A DNA stretch of 64,000 bases, taken from assembly GCA_033398695.1 (NCBI GenBank), contig CM065814.1:83284358-83348357 (forward strand). Direction: 5' to 3'. Source of the stretch: Orobanche coerulescens (taxonomy: Eukaryota; Streptophyta; Magnoliopsida; Lamiales; Orobanchaceae). Every line of letters starts with the position of its first letter. Position 1 is the stretch's first letter. The notes beneath the pieces are model-generated. The model was not told where the DNA came from, did no database searches, and was given only the letters and a program-made list of their open reading frames with translations. The position numbers were made by a program, and so were the translations under genes. Of this stretch, positions 57,758-64,000 are shown piece after piece.

Positions 57758-58071
57758 CATGATGTTTTTGTAAAACAATTTTGAATTGATGTCAAAGTTA
57801 AAAGATTTGGGACCTTTTTGCCTTACTTTGTAGAGCGTCTAGAGGAATGGACTTTGCAGGTGTAGATCATGTAGTGCTCTTTGATTTTCCCCGTGATCCA
57901 AGTGAATACGTACGTCGTGTCGGAAGAACAGCCCGAGGTGCTGGAGGTAAGGGAAAAGCCTTTGTTTTTGCTGTTGGTAAGCAAGTTTCTCTTGCAAGGA
58001 AGATTATAGAAAGAAATCAAAAAGGGCATCCATTACATGATGTACCTTCTGCTTATGAGGTGATGAGGTAG
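36017..58071 (+). CDS. RH50: DEAD-box ATP-dependent RNA helicase, plastid RH50 type (8 exons)
   Basis: Exons: 36017-36131, 36520-36989, 37537-37731, 38046-38233, 56142-56355, 57222-57353, 57459-57634, 57834-58071. All introns are GT-AG and phases agree, giving 575 residues. 36017 is the first ATG of the open frame; the Ser-rich start looks like a plastid transit peptide. Motifs: Q region 170-195, ADQSGSGKT 211-219, PTAELA 253-258, TPGR 303-306, DEVD 327-330 (instead of DEAD), VTATL 358-362, TIVFCN 432-437, CTDRASRG 494-501, RRVGRTAR 524-531. The sequence follows Arabidopsis RH50 closely from the Q region onward; that protein is a plastid factor in 23S-4.5S rRNA maturation linked with GUN1. 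The N-terminus is shorter than in Arabidopsis (about 780 residues as I recall). Intron 4 is about 17.9 kb. RH39 is the nearest alternative but fits less well. Confidence 0.9.
36132..38045. other. Helicase introns 1-3 (36132-36519, 36990-37536, 37732-38045)
   Basis: Ordinary T-rich introns of 388, 547 and 314 bp between exons 1-4. No mobile element or gene is visible in them. Confidence 0.75.
38835..38914. repeat. Compound (TA)n(TG)n(CG)n microsatellite
   Basis: About 80 bp of unbroken purine-pyrimidine alternation: TA repeats, then TG, then CG, then TG. It is mainly of structural interest. Confidence 0.9.
39115..40760 (-). mobile_element. 5'-truncated reverse-transcriptase element with CCHC and nuclease-like C-terminus
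   Basis: Broken frames on the minus strand give an RT box [13 protein letters not shown] (about 40660), [13 protein letters not shown], then [19 protein letters not shown] (about 40150) and [15 protein letters not shown] (about 39810). The C-terminus has [46 protein letters not shown] and [11 protein letters not shown], ending at a TAA (39145-39143). A polyadenylation-like AATAAAA and an ATT-repeat tail follow. The family is one I recognise from other plant genomes as an unnamed RT-domain protein. The Cys/His block followed by R-P-x-D and D residues recalls the restriction-like endonuclease end of R2/NeSL-type LINEs. The class is uncertain. Confidence 0.6.
40957..41283. mobile_element. hAT-like non-autonomous element, 327 bp
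   Basis: The ends are inverted repeats: TAGGGGTGGGCGTTCGGGT on the left and, on the complement of the right end, TAGGGTGGGCATTCGGGT. The body is made of GGGTACCCG-like words. It lies in ATT repeats, so the 8-bp TSD is unreadable. Confidence 0.65.
41284..41802 (-). other. Short acidic ORF and a second hAT-like end
   Basis: The frame about 41660-41470 (minus) reads [17 protein letters not shown] and then an acidic tail [15 protein letters not shown] with a stop. I do not recognise it. At 41700-41802 a sequence like the hAT end above (GGGTACCC words, GTCCACCCATAG) abuts the LINE target site. It may be a gene fragment carried by a larger hAT-like element. Confidence 0.35.
41988..45178 (-). pseudogene. 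RTE LINE endonuclease-reverse transcriptase ORF, nearly intact
   Basis: A single reading frame from 45178 to about 42600 contains an N-terminal repeat region, the AP-endonuclease domain ([47 protein letters not shown]) and RT ([64 protein letters not shown]). The catalytic FADD box is intact. It is broken only by stops at 44872-44870 and 44455-44453 and one frame change near 42620, after which the C-terminus (to 41988) reads [18 protein letters not shown] and [10 protein letters not shown]. Such proteins nick DNA and reverse-transcribe their own RNA in place. Confidence 0.92.
44915..45165 (-). repeat. Tandem duplication in the LINE 5' region, about 125 bp per unit
   Basis: Two adjacent copies encode near-identical 40-residue blocks, each with [16 protein letters not shown] and SGA.P. 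They lie upstream of the endonuclease domain in the same frame. Confidence 0.85.
45662..46522. mobile_element. hAT-type non-autonomous element with 8-bp TSD, 861 bp
   Basis: The ends are TAGGCCGGTAAAC and GTTTACAGGCCTA (inverted repeat) and the TSD TGTATACT lies at 45654-45661 and 46523-46530. The arms are rich in GAGCTCGA words in both orientations. Between two TA runs (about 45805-46190) is unrelated AT-rich sequence whose edges show a weak inverted repeat (TTAAGTCGAGAA and TCTCATGACTTAA), perhaps a second MITE inserted in TA. Confidence 0.9.
46987..48057. mobile_element. Large Stowaway-like element, TA target, 1071 bp
   Basis: The left end is CTCACTCCGTCC and the complement of the right end is CTCTCTCCATCC, with TA on both sides (46985-46986 and 48058-48059), the Stowaway/Mariner pattern. 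It is much longer than a usual MITE and carries the minisatellite at 47440-47570 and a 17-bp perfect hairpin (47898-47914 with 47935-47951). It could be two nested elements. Confidence 0.55.
47440..47570. repeat. Three-copy minisatellite, about 55 bp per unit
   Basis: Repeats of GAATCGGACTCCG.TT, CCTGTCGCCACTC and ACTGAATC. One frame is open through it, giving a Ser/Thr-rich repeat peptide (47258-47548) that I do not consider a gene. Confidence 0.8.
48525..49025. repeat. Tandem duplication of about 280 bp spanning the LTR edge
   Basis: The block from CTCCTTATCAATTCCCCCACC to CAACACGGCCTCCGGCTCAA starts near 48528 and again near 48805, with few differences. It copies the LTR edge, the purine tract and the pol C-terminus. 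Confidence 0.85.
48540..49588 (-). pseudogene. gypsy integrase C-terminus, with duplicated segments
   Basis: Frame 49588-49334 reads [20 protein letters not shown] (core end). Frame 49249-48923 reads [12 protein letters not shown] and [19 protein letters not shown] (GPF/Y module), then a linker to [19 protein letters not shown] second copy of the C-terminal end lies at 48938-48666 because of the tandem duplication. Catalytic residues are not preserved here. Confidence 0.75.
49190..49395. repeat. Tandem duplication of about 105 bp in the integrase region
   Basis: GAACGCTTATAGATCGCC, TGCCGTCGAGGATG.AACTTC and CACCATATCGCCCAC occur twice, near 49190 and 49295, each followed by TTTTTATTTGCTGAC. 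Confidence 0.85.
49601..49635. repeat. Perfect 15-bp hairpin
   Basis: AATTATCCCTCAAGT (49601-49615), a 5-base loop AAATA, then the exact complement ACTTGAGGGATAATT and a T-run. A second copy of the left arm (with CAATTGTCCC) lies near 49662-49680. It has the look of a Rho-independent terminator but in a plant nucleus it is more likely a MITE end. Confidence 0.8.
49983..50106 (-). mobile_element. Au-like SINE, 5'-truncated
   Basis: The minus strand reads GGAAATAGCCTCTCTGTG, GGTAAGGCTGCGTACATC and CCCCCTTACCCCGC, the conserved body of the Au SINE family, and ends in a TTATTG repeat tail. The tRNA-like box A part is missing. Confidence 0.75.
51040..51494 (+). mobile_element. 5'-truncated RTE LINE copy
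   Basis: It matches the end of the RTE ORF ([32 protein letters not shown]) and its 3' tail with GATG(TTG)n. An in-frame stop replaces the codon after RLES. No clear TSD is found; imperfect copies of TTCATGATGCA...GA.CCCGG lie on both sides (near 50968 and 51517). Confidence 0.85.
51734..52102 (+). mobile_element. 5'-truncated RTE LINE copy with 13-bp TSD
   Basis: It holds the last part of the RTE ORF (from [15 protein letters not shown]) and the 3' tail, ending GATGTTG. TATAACGAAGAAT lies at 51721-51733 and 52103-52115 as an exact TSD. Confidence 0.93.
52434..53832 (-). pseudogene. gypsy RT and RNase H remnant
   Basis: From right to left: [17 protein letters not shown] (RT entry, about 53780), [35 protein letters not shown] (catalytic box, both Asp present, about 53200), then [13 protein letters not shown], and RNase H with [15 protein letters not shown] and [17 protein letters not shown]. 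Frame changes occur near 53600, 53430, 53160 and 52910. A 25-bp direct duplication (TAAACCTTTGATACTAAC, near 52910 and 52931) sits in the RT-RNase H joint. Confidence 0.85.
54008..55468 (-). pseudogene. gypsy gag and protease remnant
   Basis: Gag opens with [19 protein letters not shown] (55468). The capsid region reads [18 protein letters not shown] (about 54900). A knuckle-type motif [14 protein letters not shown] follows at about 54480. The protease zone (54384-54008) is frame-broken. A run of AAGGGTTAGCGTGC repeats (about 54990-55075, three copies) disturbs the middle of gag. Confidence 0.75.
56356..57221. other. Helicase intron 5
   Basis: 866 bp, T-rich, from GAG|GTGTGT to GTCTAG|ATTC. 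A stronger-looking donor (GTAAGT, 56360) lies four bases downstream but would shift the frame. No mobile element is visible. Confidence 0.8.
57709..57752. repeat. (GT)22 microsatellite in helicase intron 7
   Basis: Uninterrupted GT repeats lie 80 bp before the last exon; probably length-polymorphic. Confidence 0.9.
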
Positions 58072-58438
58072 ACCAGCTGTGTGGAGGTGGAAGATAAGCT
58101 GTAAGTCCCATTTTTTTTTTTTTTGTTGGGAGAAATTCAATTGAAAGTACTTCGTTGCATAATCTTTTATTCTCCAGAGTTTGTGTCGGGTGCCCAGGCT
58201 TCTCCAGTATGAGAAAGTTCTGCATGTAACAGTTCTATGTGCCGAATCTTGTGAATTGCCTACATTTAAGGAAACTAATATATGAATAGTATCTATTTGG
58301 ACTACATGTCCCAATTAGACAGTTTGTTAAAGCTTCTCCGTAATGCCCTCAAATCGACAACATTCCACCTCCACCGTAAAATATCAGGACTGACTTATTT
58401 ATTGCATTGTGAAAGGAAAATACGGAAATGTTTATTTA
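58072..58438. other. Helicase 3' flank / probable 3' UTR
   Basis: AT-rich sequence after the TAG stop, with a T-run at 58112-58124. No decisive polyadenylation signal was identified. Confidence 0.4.
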
Positions 58439-58691
58439 CTATCCCCCTGTCCCACTTGAATTAAAGAGTCTTGTTTCGGGAAATGATTTTGTCCCAATAG
58501 AAGAATCATATTTCTATATTTTAAATCTCATGCCCTTACATATGAATATGTATGGCCCAAAATTGATTCCCAACTAATAAGTAAGGACATAAGTGGAAGA
58601 TATGGGAATAAAAGGCTTAGTTTGCATGTTATTTGCAATCCAAAAAGTTGTGCATTCACCAAATAAAACTCTTCAAGTGGGACGGATGGAG
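58439..58691. mobile_element. Stowaway MITE, 253 bp
   Basis: The left arm is CTATCCCCCTGTCCCACTTG and the complement of the right arm is CTCCATCCGTCCCACTTG, followed on both sides by AA..AGAG. TA occurs at 58437-58438 and 58692-58693. Size, arms and TA target are classical Stowaway. Confidence 0.92.
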
Positions 58692-61260
58692 TATTATTTA
58701 CATCATTAAGTTTGAAGAACCTTTATTCTTTTATGCTATCAGTTGAATCCTAAAGAATACCTTCCCTCCATCCCATACACACTCCCCCATACACACAAAT
58801 ACTGGACAAAACAACAGCATTTTGCAATAGCATATCTGAGATGATGGATGATTAGAATGTCATGATTCAAAATGCTGGGATCCTTGCCGCTTCCCTTTAG
58901 TTATAACTTTGTATAATTTGGTTACATTATGCAGATAAATCTATAAACTTTGTCTGAATGACTTTCATTACTGCAGCTTCCTTTGATTTGTTGGTCTAAT
59001 GGAAGTATGAAACGGAACAAACTTACATGCTTCCTTGCTCAACAGAAAGTTGTGAACTTATATTTGTAGCAGTAGCCTGGGGATGACATAACTCAGAGAA
59101 TACCATGTGGAGCAGTAACAGAGTGGGCTCGTCCTCAATATTTAAAAGGCTATATTTTCTGCCATGACCGTTTTTGCTATGACCTGCTGATTTCATCTCA
59201 GAGATGACTTGAAATAATACAACTATCTACCTTAAAGAATATGCTCACCCTTCCTCGTTTCGACGCCGGTATGTGCATGTGCACGTGTGATTTGGAGGGT
59301 TTCACACTACATATACTTGTTTTTTGTTTCTTTACCTCTTATGGATACACACTTTGTTTGTGGTATAGATCAGTTGTGAGAATGAAATCACAATAAAAAG
59401 TGCTTCCTTTTTTGTTCAAGTCTTTTGTGAGAGTGATTGGTTTCTTCATTTAACTTCCAAGTTTGATGTTTGTCATTTAGTACAAGTCAAATGTAACACT
59501 AAACAACGGATTTTGCCATCTACAAATTCATGACCCAAATGTAGTTTTTTTCTGTCTTTCTTCGTCTTTTTTTTCCTCTTCTCTTCATCTTTCGCACCTT
59601 GCTACTCGGCTGATGTGGAAAATAGCATTAGTTATTCTCCCATCGCATAAATTGAGTTCATAGTATGGACAAAGTCGGTTGAGTAGATAATATTTCTTGT
59701 AGGTGACGGTGATTACACATTAGACTACCCCTTGCTTAGAATAATCCTTTAGCTTGCTATATTAGAGAATATTAATGTGTTGCTTAGGAAAATTTCATCG
59801 TTTGCACATATGATTTAAGCGAGACAAGTTATTCACAATCCTACTCCTACATGCATTACAGTGAACCATTAATCACGCGAGATGTGGCCGGAAATTGCCA
59901 ACATGCTTCATTTTCTTAAACACTAAAATGCAAATCATTGGTTAGTAGAAAACAGCTGAAATTGAAAGCATTGTACTAAAGCAGAAAATTTGAGTTACAG
60001 CTCGTGAATTCAAAAGTTTTGGACGCCTTCCATATAAATTGTTCAAAATCAGAAGTTTCTTTACCATTTTTGTTTTAAGATCATCCTCTTATTCTCTCTC
60101 TTTCTCCACCACAACCCACGACCGATTTCCCACCGCCCGTTTGTCTCTATGCCGCCGCTACCCTCTTCGTCAATACTGTCGATTCCTTTGCTATCGAAGA
60201 GGAAAGCCCCAGCCACCTTTGCTCCGGTAAACTGCCGTTCACCACCATCACTCACCGTCGCTCCCGTACACTCCTCGCCACCACCGCTCCCTATTGTTCT
60301 TCATCCTCACCGTCGAAGAAGAAAACATCGGACCGCTGTGGAAGAAGAAGACCATTTCCACCATCAATTTTCCATGCCCTGCCGTCGAAGAAATTTTTTG
60401 CAGCTGCCGTCCATCCAAAGAAAAAGGACGACAGTGCTATGTAAAGATTGATGGGTCAAATTCCATTTGTCCATTTACTTAATTTCAGCCTACTTTTTGT
60501 TGAATTTTTTTAGTTCATGTATTGGGCGCCAAAACGAAATGGGCTTTTTTATGTTATTAATAATATATTTTGTTGTTATATTAATGTTTGGACCCTAAAT
60601 GAAATGAGTTTGAAGATTTTCTGTATTTCTTCTTTTGGAAAATTTGAGCTGCCAAAAATTGATAATTGATATGGGCGGATGGACATAGGGTTTTAATTGG
60701 TTGGATGTGCATACTTGTTGTAATTGTCCATATTAAATGCAACTGGTTAACTAAACACGATATTTGCTTCCCGATACACGGAAATACATATATACACAGA
60801 TGACCTGACAAAACAGTATAAATAAATTATAAGAACCCAAATGTCTTTCATGTTTGTAAATAACAAGTGTACAAGAAGGAAAGACAGACTAAAATATCCA
60901 TAATATCAAATTTAATGATGTCTTTCTTCTTTTTTAGTGCAAGTACGAGACTAGTGGTGAACATATTACGTTGTGAAATTTTAGGTAAATTGAACTGATT
61001 CTTTGGTAAGATACAGAAGATGATGAAAATATGATAAATTCTTTTTATGACACTGTACTACACAGTCCAATTTTGTGTCATAATTTTGTCCCAATATATG
61101 AGAAGGCTTCTGCCAGAATTTACATAATTTATACACCGGAACACCAACATAAAATACAAACTTATCATTGAAATTAGATATAAGCAGAGATTGGTATTTC
61201 CACTCATTACCAAAATATTACCATTCTAATAATTGTCGATACAAGACAATCACATTTCGA
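58692..61260. other. Intergenic stretch without supported gene
   Basis: AT-rich sequence. A C-rich patch at 60100-60460 gives open frames (for example 60149-60451, Pro/Ser/Arg-rich) without homology, codon periodicity or splice context that I can see. Nothing else is recognised. Confidence 0.6.
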
Positions 61261-62338
61261 TGTCTGTTCGCTCTATTTTTAACTATCCGCAAGTGTACGG
61301 AGTAAATGTAGGAAGTGGCGAGCAAGGTCGTATTCCACAAATGCTAATTATTCCTATTGTATTAATAACTAGATTATAGTGATTCCAATTTTATTTAGAC
61401 GCTCGTTAAGTATATGAATGGTTAACTAAATGAGATAAAAATAATAAAACTAATTCAAATAATTATAATATCCGAATCAAAGAGAATTGTAAGTTTTAAA
61501 AGATAGATTCTAAAGCTAGGTTTCCGTTGATTACTAAGTTTTAGTCCGGATTGATTTCAAAAAGTTCTATGTGCATTTCCAAAATGATAATCACAACAAT
61601 ATTTTAAAGTCCCTTTCGAGATGCACTAAAACATAGATTAAACAACCTATAATAATGTCTCCGTCTATTATAAATTATCTAACTCCAAATGTTCATAAGA
61701 TTTTACACCATCATAGTTTATCACCGATTTCTCAATCTCGTAATTAACTACGTCAAATACTCGAAAACTTATTAATGCCCTCTTCTCTCGAATTATGAGC
61801 AATTAAGTTAAACATGTAAAAACATTGATCAAGTATTCTAACATGAATCAAAACCAAGTATTTGAAAAGGAAATCACAATAGATATATATAATCATCAAT
61901 CCTTCAAAAACATAGTTAATAAACGTACTCTCATGCCCGGAATCTAACAAGTTTAGCCGGACATGGTAATAAAAGAAAGATCAATAATCATCATGTTCAA
62001 GCTAAATAAAACAACAATATGAGTAAAAGATAGGAAGAAGATGAAACTCGGATAATGTCGTGAGTGGTCTCGATCCAAGCCTTGAAGTATTCTTGATGTG
62101 TTCTTTCTTGAGTTTTTCCAAAGTTTCCTCTTCTTGGTGAGTTTTTCTTCTCAATCTTGTGTTTTTCAATCCTCACCAACTCTCCAAATCAGAATATCCT
62201 CCAAAGTCCAGTCCAGGACCCTTTTATCAAGCAAAAAAAAAAACATTTTTCTTGTTCAAATCGTGTTAAAACGTCAACCAAGGGACTTTGCACCGAAAAG
62301 TGACTCGGCCGTGTCAAATGACACGGCCCGTGTCGAAG
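61261..62338 (-). mobile_element. LTR-like fragment, cut by a younger LTR element
   Basis: It begins TGTCTGTTCGCTC and shares layout with the next LTR: CCGCAAGTGTACGG followed by GGTCGTATTCCACA near the left edge, and a palindromic GC-rich patch (CGGCCGTGTCAAATGACACGG, 62306-62325) at the right. It stops exactly where the next LTR starts. It is probably the 3' part of an older LTR. Confidence 0.5.
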
Positions 62339-63644
62339 TGTTGCGATATTTCGTTAAACGCAAGTGCACGTTATCGTAGACAAGTAATAAAGTGATGAGT
62401 GAGTTATCGTTCCCACGAGGACTGAATCACTAAATACCGATTTATGTGCATTTTAATTTTATTTGAACAGTATAAATTTGGGTTGCAATTAATAACTAAA
62501 GAAAACCAATAATAAACAGAAAAACGATCGCTTGAAGAAAGAAAATCAAATGATGAATAAGTCTAGGATTGTGAATCCACCTCGGTTTATCCGAATTTAC
62601 TCTAGATTATCTGAATTTAATGATTTCCCCAATTTATTGAAGACGAAAATTGCTAAAATACTCTACTGCCTCTCCCGAGGTTAGTAGATTTTTCTAAGGC
62701 GAATAATACACTCTATCCCTAGGTGAATTAATTCGACAATAGGCCAAAAGCACAAAATCTTCAAAAGGCCACGTAGTTCCTATGAGTATATTCCTATCTC
62801 ACAAGATAAACGGTTCTCAACAATAGTTCCTCACCAACTCTCCTCTCCCGATTCGAATTGCGTGATTAGAACAATTCAACTATTGGCCAGATAATTGAAA
62901 GCATTAAAAACGATTGGGAAAACTCAACAGAAAAGGGAATTATATAGATAATCAAAAGCAAATTCGTCAAAACGTTGGTTTCATCAAAATCCTAGAATAG
63001 GGTTTTAGCCTGACATGCTAAAGAATAAAAATACAGAAATAATGAATGAAAGCATTGAAATCAAACGCAGATGAAGAGTTCGGATTCCTCCGTTCTTCTG
63101 GCTTCCGCTCTCTGCTCTTGGTGTCTTCTGCTTTTGCTCCTTGATGGTAATCGATTCTCCGATCATTCCCCTCCGCTAATTCTGACCTTGCATGTTTATT
63201 TATAACCCTACTCAGCCTCCAAAACGCGTCCGTGTGATTGGGTCGAGAACAGGCTCCAAAACGGCCCAAGACCGCGCAGAACACTCCAAAACTGCCCCGT
63301 GGGCCGCGGCTCACTTAATCTGTGCCGCGGCTCACGATCTTCAGCGCAATGCCTGGGCGCGCCATTTTTCTCCTGGGCCGCGGCTCAGCATCCTTGTGCC
63401 GTGGCTCAGGCTACAGTTGGTTCGGGGCTAGCTGGGTGTCTTTGTGTGCCGCGACCTGCTTTCCTTGTGCCGCGGCCCCAGGCCAAAATTCGCCGTTTTC
63501 GCCCGTTTTTCATCGTTCGAGCTTCCGGACTCCAATTTCCTGCAAAACATACAAGAATAGGGCATTAAAAGCTCATTTATGCAGATTTACTCACAAAAAG
63601 AATACAAAATAATGATAAATAAGCGTGTAAAAATACGCCTAACA
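62339..63644 (-). repeat. 3' LTR of a retrotransposon leaving the window
   Basis: On the minus strand it starts TGTTAGGCGTATTTTTACACG directly after a purine tract (CAAGTTTGGGGGTATT) and ends AAATATCGCAACA. The length is 1306 bp. The left flank CGAAG (62334-62338) would be the TSD; its partner lies outside. The leader-like word CTTGAGGACAAGCAAAGGC before the tract is familiar from plant Tat/Athila-like and related non-autonomous elements. Confidence 0.75.
63298..63480. repeat. GCCGCGGCTCA palindrome-word repeats in the LTR
   Basis: Six copies of TGCCGCGGCTCA-like words (GGGCCGCGGCTCA, GTGCCGTGGCTCA, GTGCCGCGACCT, GTGCCGCGGCCC) within 180 bp, centred on the palindrome CCGCGG. Confidence 0.85.
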
Positions 63645-64000
63645 AATACCCCCAAACTTGAGCCTTTGCTTGTCCTCAAGCAAAAAGAATTGATTACAAA
63701 TAAAAGAATATCGTGAATGATCGTGCAAATCCAGTGTGCTCAACTTAATCAATACTACCCTGAAATTCTCTCTGAATAATACAAGTATCGTAATAGCGAG
63801 TTACATCCAGGACACTGATTCCACAAAGTAACCAATTTCAGTCCTAATCACTCGTTCATGAAGAAAATCAAGCTCAAAGATTAACAAGCGTGAATTTAAT
63901 CGACCGTCAATATGAAAGGTTAAAATAAACAAGCTAACTCGCCCAGTTCCACAGTCTAATGGCAAAAATTTCACGAGTTTCATCAAAAATAACCCTCGGA
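63645..64000 (-). mobile_element. Internal end of the retrotransposon, continuing beyond the window
   Basis: It contains the purine tract and CTTGAGGACAAGCAAAGGC, then AT-rich sequence without a recognisable frame up to the window edge. Confidence 0.6.

Noticed and set aside
60149..60451. Pro/Ser/Arg-rich open frame as a possible small gene
   Set aside because: C-rich low-complexity sequence, no homology, no promoter or splice context; not enough to call a gene.

Overview
The window is nuclear DNA from a flowering plant, most likely a dicot (an asterid is my guess from the RTE LINE and Au-type SINE, not proven). It contains one recognisable host gene, an eight-exon DEAD-box RNA helicase of the plastid RH50 type (36017-58071, + strand). 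Nearly everything else is transposable elements, many inserted into one another. I see no tRNA, rRNA or CRISPR features and no bacterial-style operons.

Left part (1-20 kb). A decayed Tekay-like Ty3/gypsy element on the + strand runs from the window edge to the end of its 3' LTR at 10162. Inserted in its pol tail is a minus-strand LTR element (3592-7692) with a 5-bp target-site duplication (TSD), ATTGA. That insert has a gag-like ORF but no pol, so it looks non-autonomous (TR-GAG type). A 5'-truncated copia remnant with a complete 3' LTR follows (10163-13481). It abuts the right half of a CACTA transposon (13482-16588) with a DUF4216-type transposase end, a subterminal repeat array and a terminal CACTA motif. 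After that come degenerate exons of a probable Ulp1/DUF1985-type MULE passenger gene (about 16680-18880) and a short RTE LINE 3' end with an 18-bp TSD.

Middle (19-35.8 kb). A Mutator-like (MuDR) transposase gene on the - strand is split by a solo gypsy LTR (22163-34378, TSD GGGAG). That LTR is itself split by a full-length 9.5-kb copia element (22956-32438, TSD CATAT). This gives a three-level nest in which both inner junctions can be read exactly. Inverted arrays of a GAGTAACTCGA-like motif lie at both ends of the MULE. Its right array ends about 270 bp before the helicase start codon.

Helicase gene (36.0-58.1 kb). The predicted protein is 575 residues with all helicase motifs present in diverged form: DEVD at motif II, VTATL at motif III and RRVGRTAR at motif VI. 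Its fourth intron is about 17.9 kb and has collected several elements: an unusual reverse-transcriptase element with a C-terminal Cys/His plus nuclease-like region, hAT-type elements, a near-intact RTE LINE with a 14-bp TSD, a large Stowaway-like element, a rearranged minus-strand gypsy element full of tandem duplications, an Au-like SINE and two truncated RTE copies. The splice phases still agree across this intron.

Right end (58.1-64 kb). A 253-bp Stowaway MITE, about 2.6 kb without a recognisable gene, then two nested LTR-type sequences on the - strand. The younger LTR (62339-63644) is followed by polypurine-type sequence and the start of an internal region that leaves the window.

A theme shared by unrelated elements here is an array of short GC-rich palindromic words in the LTR or leader: TTACGGCCGTAA, GGCGATCGCC, GACACGGCCGTGTC and GCCGCGGCTCA.
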